Made by a program: the position numbers and the translations under genes
From: Baffinella frigidus
Taxonomy: Eukaryota > Cryptophyceae > Cryptomonadales > Baffinellaceae
Assembly (NCBI GenBank): GCA_026770585.1
Contig: MU647489.1
Coordinates: forward strand, 72,897-84,453
Length of the DNA: 11,557 bases
Direction: 5' to 3'
Shown here: one piece after another, positions 11,511 through 11,557 of the stretch
How positions within the stretch are numbered: position 1 is the stretch's first letter
Layout of the letters: every line of letters starts with the position of its first letter
Notes under the pieces: generated by a model
Seen by the model: only the letters and a program-made list of their open reading frames with translations
Database searches by the model: none
Told to the model about the DNA's origin: nothing

Positions 11511-11557
<47 letters not shown>
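11511..11557. repeat. (AT)n microsatellite running off the window
   Basis: At least 23 uninterrupted AT dinucleotides reach the right edge of the window, so the full length is unknown. Such tracts can extrude cruciforms and often break assemblies. Confidence 0.98.

Noticed and set aside
1-11557. CRISPR array or bacterial defence system
   Set aside because: No regularly spaced identical repeats with unique spacers and no cas-like frames. Repeats are foldbacks, telomeric or tandem, and genes need introns.

Overview
The window looks like repeat-rich nuclear DNA from a eukaryote, most likely a unicellular alga or protist with a large genome. Three things support this. There are two blocks of degenerate TTTAGGG-type telomeric repeat. 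The two best gene models only make sense with GT-AG introns. Most of the window is foldback elements, terminal-inverted-repeat (TIR) elements and dispersed repeat modules rather than genes. I cannot name the lineage. TTTAGGG telomeres occur in green algae, dinoflagellates and several other groups, and I saw no spliced-leader relic or other lineage marker. Nothing here looks bacterial: there are no operons, long uninterrupted genes or rRNA.

Layout. 1-1630: degenerate GGGTTCGGGTTCAGG minisatellites, a short C-rich telomere-like run, and foldback elements. 1637-1974: two stacked foldback elements just downstream of a minus-strand C2-domain gene fragment (1975-2518). The second is flanked by 23-bp direct repeats that carry CAG|GT, as expected of an introner-like, intron-making element. 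2519-3380: no convincing gene, apart from a weak possible exon and a diverged foldback. 3385-5306: a Gag-like ORF (3574-4194) with a variant zinc knuckle, between two ~126-bp direct repeats, and then a mosaic dispersed-repeat family. 5466-6023: a 558-bp transposon with perfect 17-bp TIRs and a perfect 8-bp target duplication, whose body is an array of GGGTCGACCC palindromes. 6577-7124: a second TIR element containing a tRNA-like sequence. 7258-7399: a foldback. 7705-8998: two copies of a ~160-bp block, each running directly into degenerate telomeric repeat, with a 105-bp MITE between them. 9080-10158: inverted and direct copies of the mosaic repeat family. 10352-10958: a two-exon plus-strand gene fragment encoding a signal-peptide-like N-terminus followed by PPR/TPR-like helical repeats. 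11263-11388: a foldback. 11450-11557: GC-rich sequence ending in an (AT)n microsatellite.

The few genes show no obvious functional link. The common theme is inverted-repeat DNA. Several otherwise different foldbacks share an internal GTAGTAAATTTCGTTG-like core, and in both spliced gene models inverted-repeat DNA lies at or inside the intron. All homology statements come from reading the sequence by eye; no alignment or database search was run.
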